Shown: positions 1 to 6,923 of the stretch, in pieces | Position numbering within the stretch: position 1 is the stretch's first letter | How the letters are laid out: every line of letters begins with the position of its first letter | Origin: JANWZL01 sp041640815 | Lineage (GTDB): Bacteria > Pseudomonadota > Gammaproteobacteria > Burkholderiales > Thiobacillaceae | Length of the DNA stretch: 29,978 bases | NCBI GenBank assembly: GCA_041640815.1 | Contig: JBEPZO010000025.1 | Location: forward strand, 1-29,978 | Direction of reading: 5' to 3' | Notes under the pieces: model-generated | Database searches by the model: none | What the model saw: only the letters and a program-made list of their open reading frames with translations | Told to the model about the DNA's origin: nothing | Translations under genes and position numbers: made by a program

Positions 1-945
1 TCAGGATTTTGCCGCAAGTGCGGGGCGGGGTGACAACGCCTGATGCCGCGCGCGCCAATCGCCGAGTGCCGCCAGGGCATCCTCCATAGTGGGCAAAAGA
101 CGGCTGCCAGCGGGCGCGCCCTTGAGCCGGGAAGTGCCGGCACCGCCAGCCCAGATCTCGATGCCGTCCCCTAAGCGCTTGTGCAGCTCCTCCAAGGCGG
201 GCACGATGCGCCGCGGCGGGTAGATGATGCTGAAGGACAGCACGACCACATCCACCGCTTGGGCGCGGGCGGCGTTGGCGATCTCGGCGAGCGGCGTCTG
301 CGGCCCGAGCGACAGGCAATAAGCCCCCTCCAGGGCCAGCATCGCTGCCACCATCAGAATGCCCAGCCCATGCGGCTCACCGGGCAAGGTGGTGAGCAGC
401 ACGCGCGGCCGGCCGCTTGGGTCGCTCAGCCCGGCCATGGCGCTGCGCAATACCGATTGCACGGCCTCGGTATAAAGGTGCTCCTCGTAGATCTCCAACT
501 CGCCACGGGACCACGCCTCGCCTACGGCATGATTGAGGGGGCTGATGGTGTCCTGGACAAAACTGGTGAGCCCCTGGCGCAAGAGCAGGCGATACAAGGC
601 CCGGCGCAGGCCCTCTTGGTCGTGTTGGCGCAAGAGGTCGAGGGCCGTTGTCTCGATGTTGCCGACAGCCGTCGGTGGTGAGGTGACATGCCGGCTTTCG
701 GCCAATCTGAGCAACGCCGCCTCCTCTAGCGCAACGATGCTGGACGGTCGCAAGCCTGTGTCCATGAGGCGTTTGATCAGGCGCAGACGGCTGACCTGCT
801 CTGGGGGGTAGAGGCGTTCTCCGCCTTCGTCGCGCAGCGGCCGCGGGAAACCGTAGCGTCGCTCCCATTTGCGCAGCACGTCCTTGGATAGGCCGGTGTC
901 GCGCTCGACGGCACTGATGGAGAGGTAAAAGGCAGATGGGGACAT
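1..945 (-). CDS. MerR-family regulator with B12-binding photoreceptor domain (CarH/LitR type)
   Basis: 314 aa, complete; the stop codon is the first three bases of the window. Residues about 7-75 form a MerR winged-helix DNA-binding domain (ISAVERDTGLS, then RKWERRYGFPRP). Residues about 100-170 match the helical cap of AdoCbl photoreceptors: W145 is followed by nine residues and then E155-H156, the W-x9-EH signature of CarH/LitR. The C-terminal half is a Rossmann-like cobalamin domain with an E-x-H-x-x-G motif (E190, H192, G195) in which H192 would be the lower cobalt ligand. In this family, dark-state AdoCbl tetramers repress promoters and light releases them. The gene is divergent from a glutathione peroxidase gene, with palindromic sites between the two, one of them 9 bp before this ATG, which suggests autoregulation. 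The family call is firm; light sensing itself is inference. Confidence 0.85.
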   Translation of the reverse strand: MSPSAFYLSISAVERDTGLSKDVLRKWERRYGFPRPLRDEGGERLYPPEQVSRLRLIKRLMDTGLRPSSIVALEEAALLRLAESRHVTSPPTAVGNIETTALDLLRQHDQEGLRRALYRLLLRQGLTSFVQDTISPLNHAVGEAWSRGELEIYEEHLYTEAVQSVLRSAMAGLSDPSGRPRVLLTTLPGEPHGLGILMVAAMLALEGAYCLSLGPQTPLAEIANAARAQAVDVVVLSFSIIYPPRRIVPALEELHKRLGDGIEIWAGGAGTSRLKGAPAGSRLLPTMEDALAALGDWRARHQALSPRPALAAKS

Positions 946-954
946 GGAATATAT

Positions 955-1030
955 TTGTCTTGGACAAACAGGTTGACAACCTGAACAAGACCCCCTATCT
1001 TACAGCCAACACCATTTTTGTCCAGGACAA
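955..1030. promoter_or_regulatory. Putative operator cluster between the B12-MerR gene and gpx
   Basis: Two near-identical 13-bp palindromes, TTGTC-N3-GACAA, lie at 955-967 and 1018-1030, 63 bp apart (six helical turns at 10.5 bp per turn). A third palindrome, AGGTTGACAACCT, lies at 970-982 and contains the -35 box of the gpx promoter. The left site sits just upstream of the regulator's ATG and the right one just upstream of the peroxidase ATG. This is the arrangement expected if one dimeric or tetrameric repressor controls both genes. The palindromes are seen directly; the binding protein is inferred from the adjacent regulator. Confidence 0.6.
973..1001 (+). promoter_or_regulatory. Sigma-70-like promoter of the glutathione peroxidase gene
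   Basis: TTGACA (973-978), a 17-bp spacer and TATCTT (996-1001) form a near-consensus promoter reading toward the ATG at 1035. The -35 box is embedded in the palindrome at 970-982, so a bound repressor would block it directly. The spacer is a normal 17 bp, not the 19-20 bp used by classical MerR activators, which favours repression over DNA-twisting activation. Confidence 0.6.
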
Positions 1031-1034
1031 TATC

Positions 1035-1655
1035 ATGACTCGTCCAAGCCAGACCGCGCGTGTCGTGCCTTTGTGGTACCCCATTCTGTTCGCCTTGAGC
1101 CTGGTGCTGATCCTGGGGGCTTTCGCTGCCTCACGCGCCATCGCCAGCGACTGCCCGCCGCTGCTACGCCATAGCTTCAACAGCCTGCAGACCGGCGAGC
1201 GGCAGAACCTCTGCCAGTATCGCGGCAAGGTGCTGCTGGTGGTGAATACGGCCAGCTATTGCGCCTATACCGACCAATACAGCGGCCTTGAGGCGCTCTA
1301 CCGCCAGTACCAGGACCAAGGGCTGGTGGTGCTGGGTTTCCCCTCCAACGACTTTGGCAATCAGGAGCCCGGCAGCAATCAGAAGATCGCCGAGTTTTGC
1401 CGCCTGACCTATGGCGTTAAGTTCCCCATGTTCGAAAAGTCCACCGTCGTCGGCCCGCAGCGGAACGCGTTTTACGCCGAGTTGCATCGGCGCACGGGGG
1501 AGCAGCCGCGTTGGAACTTCCACAAGTATCTGATCGATGCCAATGGAGAGCGCGTGCTGAGCTTCGGCTCCGGTGTGCAGCCGAACGATCCGCGTTTGCT
1601 TGACGAGCTCAAACGCATGCTCGCTGCGCGCAGGCCAGCGAAGGCGGCAGGCTGA
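1035..1655 (+). CDS. Membrane-anchored or secreted glutathione peroxidase-family protein
   Basis: 206 aa from the ATG at 1035. The frame is open back to 936, but that stretch holds the promoter and operators, so the later start was chosen. Residues about 13-38 are hydrophobic (signal peptide or anchor), placing the enzyme in the periplasm. The GPx fold follows, with peroxidatic Cys76 (NTASYCAYT), Gln110 (NQEPG), Trp160 and Asn161 (RWNFHKYL), the full catalytic tetrad. It is a cysteine enzyme with no in-frame UGA. The Cys usual in GFPCNxF is Ser104, and the resolving Cys of thioredoxin-dependent relatives (FEKC) is Ser135 (FEKS). The mature protein instead has Cys40, Cys60 and Cys122. It would reduce hydrogen or lipid peroxides; the reductant is unknown. 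It is divergent from, and probably controlled by, the B12-type MerR regulator. Confidence 0.85.
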   Translation: MTRPSQTARVVPLWYPILFALSLVLILGAFAASRAIASDCPPLLRHSFNSLQTGERQNLCQYRGKVLLVVNTASYCAYTDQYSGLEALYRQYQDQGLVVLGFPSNDFGNQEPGSNQKIAEFCRLTYGVKFPMFEKSTVVGPQRNAFYAELHRRTGEQPRWNFHKYLIDANGERVLSFGSGVQPNDPRLLDELKRMLAARRPAKAAG

Positions 1656-1911
1656 TCTGCGATTGAGGAGGCTGCCGTGCGGATCGAGGTTCGCGCTTCT
1701 CTGATACTGGTGTATGGCTTCAAGCGCATCTCGCGGTAGCTGGTGGGATTTGTTGCGGCGGTACGCTTCTCTTAGCGCAGCGGTACCCCTCCGGTATCCT
1801 ACCCACGGTTTCCTATGTTGCCGGCCTCTGGATTCATTCCACCCCAGAGCTAGACAACCCATCCGCATCGCTGCTTTGCATGCAACCTGATTCCGGCAGC
1901 ATCAACTGACC

Positions 1912-2328
1912 ATGCGTTCGACCCACCTGCTCATCATCGCCCACGGTAGCCGCCGCCAGGCCTCCAACGACGAGGTGCACCGACTGGCCGCCCGGGTGCG
2001 CGACCTGTGCGTGCCCGGTATCGACCACGTCGAGGTCGCCTTCCTCGAGCTTGCCGAGCCCTCCATCCCCGAGGGGCTACACAGCTGTGTGGCGAAGGGG
2101 GCGGGCGAGATCGTTGTTTTCCCTTACTTTCTGGCTGCGGGCACTCATGTGGCCCAGGACATCCCCGACCTGCTCAGTGCCTTTGCACAGGCGCATCCGC
2201 AGGTGCGCATCCACCTCACCCCGCACTTGGGGGCATCGGATGCCTTGCCCCAAGCGGTCTTAGCGATCGCGCAGCATGCACTGGCGCATCGGCAGGGGGC
2301 TGCCACACCACCAATTGATGCCTCATGA
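1912..2328 (+). CDS. cbiX: Short CbiX-type sirohydrochlorin chelatase
   Basis: 138 aa, the length of a single-domain CbiX(S) chelatase. These class II chelatases insert cobalt (or nickel or iron in relatives) into sirohydrochlorin in the cytoplasm. Conserved metal-site histidines are visible as His11 (IIAHGSR) and His79 (AAGTHVAQDIP), and the C-terminal half keeps the family pattern GEIVVFPYFL. The ORF ends with an ATGA overlap onto a DUF2237 reading frame at 2325, so the two are probably co-translated. No other cobalamin or siroheme gene is in the window, so the metal (Co versus Fe or Ni) cannot be decided. The nearby B12-dependent regulator makes a cobalt role attractive but does not prove it. 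Confidence 0.85.
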   Translation: MRSTHLLIIAHGSRRQASNDEVHRLAARVRDLCVPGIDHVEVAFLELAEPSIPEGLHSCVAKGAGEIVVFPYFLAAGTHVAQDIPDLLSAFAQAHPQVRIHLTPHLGASDALPQAVLAIAQHALAHRQGAATPPIDAS

Positions 2329-2679
2329 AGGAAGTGATCGCCTGCAACGTCTTGGGTGAAGCCCTACAGACCTGCTCGCTCAGGCCGCGTAGCGGCTATA
2401 CCCGTAGCGGTGCCAGGCGAGACCGGCCTGGACGATCTGGGCGCGCACACCGTTTGCGCCCAGGTCACCGCCGAGTTCCTCGAATACAGCCGTAGCCGCG
2501 GCAACGACCTGATCACCCCGCGTCCGGCATGGGACTTCCCCGGCCTCAAACCGGGCGACCGCTGGTGCCTGTGCGCGGCCCGTTGGCTCGAGGCCTATCG
2601 CGCCGGCCTCGCACCACCGGTGGTGTTACGCGCCACCCACATGCGTGCCCTGAGCACTATCCCACTAGACGTGCTCTAG
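2325..2679 (+). pseudogene. DUF2237-family gene broken by a frameshift
   Basis: The frame from the ATG at 2325 (overlapping the cbiX TGA as ATGA) encodes the N-terminal part of a DUF2237 protein: KEVIACNVLGEALQTC, then CSLRPRSGYTRSG. Near 2407-2415 the family-like sequence jumps to another frame (TGLDDLGAHTVCAQVTAEFL, then GNDLITPRPAWDFPGLKPGD and RWCLCAARW) and runs to the TAG at 2677-2679. The first frame stops near 2495. A net +1 change (one extra base or two missing) explains this; the usual Cys-Cys at the junction is also lost. The second part could start by itself from GTG 2356 (107 aa) but would lack the N-terminal motif. Function of the family is unknown to me. A sequencing error is possible. 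Confidence 0.7.
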
Positions 2680-2889
2680 GCGCATGCGCTCGACCGCCTC
2701 TGACTCTCCCGGCATGCCATGGCTCGGCTGGGCGTGACTAGGCTGCCTGCCGCCTGAACCGCAGGTCTGGCCGCCGGCCTAGGCCGATCCAATGATCATC
2801 GCGGCGTCAGGAATGACGCACGCTGTCTGCCGTGACCGCCGTTGCTGGTACGATTAGCGATCATCGCACTGCTAACGAGGACACCGACC

Positions 2890-3222
2890 ATGGCCTGGCT
2901 ACGCAAGCTCCCCGATAGCCGCCGTTATCCAGCCGGCCTCGAATGGCGGCTGTTGCGCCTGATGCCCCACATCTTCGTTGCCGGTACCCTGCTGCCGGCA
3001 CTCGCCGCCGCCATCGCCCGGCTCTGGCCGATGACCGGTTCCCCGCAAGAAGTCGCCGCCACCGTCAAGATGGTCGACATCTTTGCCATCGGCGCGGTCG
3101 CTTTGCATTGGACCATGGTCCTGCTCCTCACCATTGCCTGTATCATCGTCTGGTTGATGAAGGGGCCGGCCTACGTCGCCGATGCCTATCCCTTGCCGGA
3201 CAAGGACGACCGCGCACCATGA
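2890..3222 (+). CDS. Small inner-membrane protein of unknown function
   Basis: 110 aa from the ATG at 2890, chosen because a GAGG lies 9 bp upstream; the frame is open back to 2842. The protein has a basic N-terminus (WLRKLPDSRR), two strongly hydrophobic segments (residues about 26-46 and 60-90) and a charged C-terminal tail (PLPDKDDRAP), suggesting two transmembrane helices. I do not recognise the family. It stands alone between the DUF2237 gene and ruvB. Codon use and GC look like the neighbours, and the initiation context is good, so I take it as real. Confidence 0.65.
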   Translation: MAWLRKLPDSRRYPAGLEWRLLRLMPHIFVAGTLLPALAAAIARLWPMTGSPQEVAATVKMVDIFAIGAVALHWTMVLLLTIACIIVWLMKGPAYVADAYPLPDKDDRAP

Positions 3223-3377
3223 GCGTGCGGCGGGCGTGTGCGCAGGCAATTTCGGCCTCGACACTTGACCCTGTGCAGGACGCGATTGGCCAGCGCTGAG
3301 CTCCGAGACGATGAGTCCCACGACGAAAACGCTTACACTCGCGCCATGGGACTCGTTGATGCCGCCTTCTCCTAGGC

Positions 3378-4412
3378 ATGCTCGAACCTGACCGTCTGAT
3401 CTCACCCGCCCCTGCCTCGCGTGAGGAGGAGGCCATGGAGCGCGCCCTGCGGCCGCAGAGCCTGGCGGAGTACGTCGGGCAGACGCGCGTGCGTGAGCAA
3501 CTGGAGGTCTTCATCACTGCCGCGCGCAACCGCGGCGAGGCGCTCGACCATGTGCTGCTGTTTGGGCCGCCGGGCCTGGGTAAGACCACGCTTGCACACA
3601 TCATCGCCAAAGAGATGGGGGTGAACCTGCGCGTGACCTCCGGCCCCGTGCTCGAGCGCGCCGGCGACCTGGCGGCGCTGCTCACCAACCTGGAACCGAA
3701 CGACGTCCTGTTCATCGACGAGATCCATCGCCTCTCGCCGGTGGTCGAGGAGATCCTCTATCCCGCCCTGGAGGATTTTCAACTCGATATCATGATCGGC
3801 GAGGGGCCGGCGGCGCGCTCGGTAAAGCTAGACCTGCCACCCTTCACCCTGGTGGGGGCCACCACCCGCGCCGGCATGCTCACCAATCCCCTGCGCGACC
3901 GCTTCGGCATCATCGCCCGCTTGGAGTTCTATACCGCCGAGGAGCTCACCCATATCGTCAACCGTTCGGCACGCCTGCTCGGGATCGCCATCACGCCGGA
4001 GGGCGCACTGGAGATCGCGCGTCGCTCGCGCGGCACGCCGCGCATTGCGAATCGGCTGCTCAGGCGCGTGCGCGATTACGCCGAGGTCAAGGCCGCTGGC
4101 CGCATCGACGCCGAGGTGGCGGACTTAGCCCTGAGGATGCTGGAGGTCGATGCCGCCGGCTTGGACGTGATGGACCGCAAGCTTTTGGGGGCGATCCTGG
4201 AGAAGTTCGGGGGGGGGCCCGTCGGGCTGGAGAACCTGGCGGCGGCCATCGGCGAGGCGGCGGATACCATCGAAGATGTGCTGGAGCCCTATCTCATCCA
4301 GCAGGGCTATCTGGCGCGCACACCCCGCGGACGGGTCGCGGCACCACTCGCCTATCGACATTTCGGGCTGGCCACCCCAACGCGACTGCAAAACAAGGAT
4401 TTGTTCGAGTGA
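3378..4412 (+). CDS. ruvB: Holliday junction branch-migration ATPase RuvB
   Basis: 344 aa, full length. RuvB hexamers, loaded by RuvA, pump DNA through Holliday junctions during recombination and fork repair. Walker A is GPPGLGKT (residues 63-70) and Walker B is LFIDEIHRLS (D114, E115). The family-typical VGATTRAGMLTNPLRDRFG serves as sensor and arginine-finger region, and the C-terminal winged helix ends LARTPRGRVAAPLAYRHFG. The usual partners ruvA and ruvC are not directly upstream; a small membrane-protein gene sits there, with 155 bp between. ybgC of the tol-pal cluster follows after 94 bp, an order common in beta- and gammaproteobacteria. Confidence 0.97.
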   Translation: MLEPDRLISPAPASREEEAMERALRPQSLAEYVGQTRVREQLEVFITAARNRGEALDHVLLFGPPGLGKTTLAHIIAKEMGVNLRVTSGPVLERAGDLAALLTNLEPNDVLFIDEIHRLSPVVEEILYPALEDFQLDIMIGEGPAARSVKLDLPPFTLVGATTRAGMLTNPLRDRFGIIARLEFYTAEELTHIVNRSARLLGIAITPEGALEIARRSRGTPRIANRLLRRVRDYAEVKAAGRIDAEVADLALRMLEVDAAGLDVMDRKLLGAILEKFGGGPVGLENLAAAIGEAADTIEDVLEPYLIQQGYLARTPRGRVAAPLAYRHFGLATPTRLQNKDLFE

Positions 4413-4506
4413 GGCCAACGCCTGTGGCCGCCGCAACCCGGTTGGTCGCGGCGGCAGGTCCAGCTCGGCTAGCCTAAAGCGTGTCTGAGCCCGGTCGGAA
4501 GGCAGC

Positions 4507-4917
4507 ATGCAGCCCTTGAACCAAGTCCACAGCTGGCCCGTACGTGTGTATTGGGAGGACACCGATGCCGGTGGCGTGGTCTATTACGCCAATTACCTCA
4601 AGTTTCTCGAGCGCGCCCGCTCGGAATGGTTGCGCGCGCTGGGCATCAAGCAGACCGAATTGGCCTGCGACCATGGCCTGGTGTTCGTCGTGCGGCATGT
4701 CGCCGCTGAATTCCTGCGGCCGGCCCGCTTCGACGATCTGTTGGTGATCCGCAGCCAGCTGGCGGAGCTGGGTGGGGCGAGTCTGACACTCACGCAAGAC
4801 GTGCTACGTGAGTCAACGCTTCTGCTCACGGCGCGGGTGCGTATCGCCTGTGTGCGCAGCAGCGATTTCAGGCCAGCTAGAATTCCACCTGATCTCATCA
4901 AACGCTTGCTGCCCTGA
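4507..4917 (+). CDS. ybgC: Tol-Pal-associated acyl-CoA thioesterase YbgC
   Basis: 136 aa hot-dog-fold thioesterase. The 4HBT active-site segment YWEDTDAGGVVYYANYLKF carries the conserved Asp (D18/D20 region). The position that is His in E. coli YbgC is Tyr here, a common variant outside enterics. Family members hydrolyse short or medium acyl-CoA or acyl-ACP and are linked to phospholipid metabolism at the inner membrane. It is the first gene of the tol-pal run; tolQ starts 7 bp after its stop, so the two are certainly one transcript. Confidence 0.93.
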   Translation: MQPLNQVHSWPVRVYWEDTDAGGVVYYANYLKFLERARSEWLRALGIKQTELACDHGLVFVVRHVAAEFLRPARFDDLLVIRSQLAELGGASLTLTQDVLRESTLLLTARVRIACVRSSDFRPARIPPDLIKRLLP

Positions 4918-4924
4918 ACTGATC

Positions 4925-5644
4925 ATGGAACTCACTGTCGCGCAAGACCTTTCTTTACTTGCCTTGGTGTTGTCCGCCAGCTGGGTGGTTAAGGCGGTGA
5001 TGTTGATCCTGCTTTTAGCCTCGCTCGCCTCATGGTGGGTGATCTTCATGAAATACATGATCCTGCGCCGGGAGCGGCGGCTGACCGAGGCCTTCGAACG
5101 CGAGTTCTACCAGGCCGTGGAAAACGATACCCACCACAGCCTGTATGAGCAGACCAAGGGCCGCACGCAGGTGGCCTGCATCGAGGAGTTATTTCGTCGT
5201 GGACACCGCGCTTATCTGAGGCTGTCCGCAGGTGCAGACGTACGTGCAGAGGTACCGATGATGCAGGTGCTGGAAGGCACGCGCCGCGCCATGCAGGCCG
5301 CCTACCAGCGGGAGCTCGATCAGCTCGAGGCGCACCTGCCGCTGTTGGCCACCGTCGGCTCGGTATCGCCTTACATCGGTCTGTTTGGCACGGTCTGGGG
5401 CATCATGAATGCCTTTCGCGGTCTGGCCGATGTCTCCCAGGCCACCCTGGCCCAGGTAGCGCCCGGTATCGCCGAGGCCTTAATCGCCACCGCCATGGGC
5501 CTGTTCGCCGCCATCCCCGCTGTGGTCGCCTACAACCGCTTCAGCCATGACATCGACCGGCTGGCCAACAGCCTGCAGGTCTTCATGGAGGAATACCTGA
5601 TCCTGGTGCAGCGCGGCCGCATCCGCACCTCGTCCCGATCATGA
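4925..5644 (+). CDS. tolQ: Tol-Pal proton channel subunit TolQ
   Basis: 239 aa from the ATG at 4925; the open frame runs back to 4808, but that part overlaps ybgC. TolQ is the MotA/ExbB-type stator of the Tol machine and couples the proton gradient to TolA movement. One transmembrane segment lies near residues 16-38 (VVKAVMLILLLASLASWWVI). The long cytoplasmic loop follows, then two more helices containing VGSVSPYIGLFGTVWGIM and EALIATAMGLFAAIPAVVAY, the classic ExbB/TolQ signatures. The stop overlaps the tolR start (ATGA). Confidence 0.96.
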   Translation: MELTVAQDLSLLALVLSASWVVKAVMLILLLASLASWWVIFMKYMILRRERRLTEAFEREFYQAVENDTHHSLYEQTKGRTQVACIEELFRRGHRAYLRLSAGADVRAEVPMMQVLEGTRRAMQAAYQRELDQLEAHLPLLATVGSVSPYIGLFGTVWGIMNAFRGLADVSQATLAQVAPGIAEALIATAMGLFAAIPAVVAYNRFSHDIDRLANSLQVFMEEYLILVQRGRIRTSSRS

Positions 5645-6054
5645 GACGCAGCCGCCGCGCCATCAATCAGATCAACGTCGTGCCCTACATCGACGTGATG
5701 CTGGTGCTGCTGGTCATCTTCATGGTCACTGCGCCGTTCATCAACCCAGGCCAGGTCGAGCTGCCCAGCGTCGGCCACAGCGGTCAAGCGCCCGTCGCTC
5801 CCCTGGAGGTGATCGTCAAGCGCGATGGCAGCCTGTGGCTGCGCGACCGGGCGTTGCCCGACCACACTGAGCGCGTGCCGGAGGAACGGCTCGCACAGTT
5901 GGTGGCCGAGCGGCTCGAGCGCCATCGGGACCGACCGGTGGTCATCTCGGCGGACAAAGACGTGCGCTATGAGGCCGTCATGCAGGTCATGGACGCGCTG
6001 CGACGGGCGGGCATGCCGCGTGTGGGCCTGTTGGTCAAGCCGGGGGCGCCATGA
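5641..6054 (+). CDS. tolR: Tol-Pal channel subunit TolR
   Basis: 137 aa ExbD/TolR protein: a short cytoplasmic N-terminus (RRSRRAINQINVVPYI), one transmembrane helix carrying the essential protonatable Asp (D18 in YIDVMLVLLVIFMVTAPF) and a periplasmic domain with the ExbD pattern (VVISADKDVRYEAVMQVMDA). It forms the proton channel with TolQ. It overlaps tolQ and tolA by 4 bp at its two ends, consistent with coupled translation of the complex. Confidence 0.95.
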   Translation: MRRSRRAINQINVVPYIDVMLVLLVIFMVTAPFINPGQVELPSVGHSGQAPVAPLEVIVKRDGSLWLRDRALPDHTERVPEERLAQLVAERLERHRDRPVVISADKDVRYEAVMQVMDALRRAGMPRVGLLVKPGAP

Positions 6055-6923
6055 TCCATCCCAACGGCGGCCACTATCTCGGCGCCGGCGCCATGGCGCT
6101 CATCGTGCATGGCCTGTTTGCCATCGGTTTGCTGTTCAGTATGAACTGGCGCAGCCTGCCGCAACTGCCGGTTTATGCCGACCTGTGGGCAGAGTTACCG
6201 CCGTTGCCTGAGGCCGTGGTGCCGCCGCCCCCTCAGCCGGTGGAGCAGGAGGCGACTCCGGAGCCGATCCCGGCGACGACTACCGCGGAACCCAAGGCCG
6301 AGATCGAACTCAAGGCGAGGCAGGAGCAAGAACGACAACGCCTAGAGGCGGAAAGGCGGGAACAGGTTCTACGGCAGCGGTTGGAGGACGAGCGACGCCG
6401 CGCGCAAGCGGCCGCAAGCCATGAACGCGAGCAGCAGGAGGCAGAAGCACGCCGGCAACAGGCTGAGCGACAGCGGCAGGAAGAGACGCGTCGGCAGCAG
6501 GAGAGAGCGCGGCTAGAACTGGAAGAAGAATTCGCGCGCCAGATACAGGAGGATCTAGCTGGTGAGGTGCGCTTGCTCCAGCGCGGCACGCACCTTGAGG
6601 CCGGTGCCGCAGCACGCTTGAAGATGATTGAGGATTACCGCAGTCGCATTCGCAGTAAGATCGAAAGCTATTTGCGGCTGCCGCACAATCTCAGCGGCAA
6701 CCCAGAAGTTGTCTATCAAGTGCGCCTGCTCCCCGATGGCGAGGTACTGAAAGTCACCCTGCTCAAATCGAGCGGCCAGCCTGCGTATGACCGGCAGGTC
6801 GAACGCGCCATCCTCCTGGCCTCGCCGCTGCCGCTGCCACCCGACCGCGAGCTGGCGAGCGCCTTCAGGGAGGAGTTGATCCTGAAATTTCGTCCACATG
6901 ATCTAGCGAGTTCAGCGCGATGA
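6051..6923 (+). CDS. tolA: Tol-Pal periplasm-spanning protein TolA
   Basis: 290 aa. An N-terminal membrane anchor (about residues 9-30) is followed by a proline-rich linker (LPPLPEAVVPPPPQP). A long Glu/Gln/Arg/Ala-rich coiled coil (about residues 75-165) comes next, then a C-terminal TonB/TolA domain (YRSRIRSKIESYLRLP, YQVRLLPDGEVLKVTLLKSS). The coiled coil is shorter than in E. coli TolA (about 420 aa in total). TolA is energised by TolQR and reaches TolB and Pal at the outer membrane during constriction. The repetitive codons generate many spurious antisense ORFs here. Identity rests on domain order and gene order. Confidence 0.93.
   Translation: MIHPNGGHYLGAGAMALIVHGLFAIGLLFSMNWRSLPQLPVYADLWAELPPLPEAVVPPPPQPVEQEATPEPIPATTTAEPKAEIELKARQEQERQRLEAERREQVLRQRLEDERRRAQAAASHEREQQEAEARRQQAERQRQEETRRQQERARLELEEEFARQIQEDLAGEVRLLQRGTHLEAGAAARLKMIEDYRSRIRSKIESYLRLPHNLSGNPEVVYQVRLLPDGEVLKVTLLKSSGQPAYDRQVERAILLASPLPLPPDRELASAFREELILKFRPHDLASSAR

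Noticed and set aside
936..1034. N-terminal extension of the glutathione peroxidase
   Set aside because: This stretch holds the promoter, the operators and the start of the divergent regulator; the signal segment follows the ATG at 1035.
1254..1275. Possible selenocysteine in the peroxidase active site
   Set aside because: The active-site codon is TGC (Cys76); no in-frame TGA interrupts the gene.
4808..4924. Upstream extension of tolQ
   Set aside because: It lies within ybgC in another frame; the ATG at 4925 gives the standard TolQ N-terminus.
6233..6615. Antisense Ser/Arg/Cys-rich ORFs over tolA
   Set aside because: They arise from the repetitive Glu/Gln/Arg codons of the TolA coiled coil.
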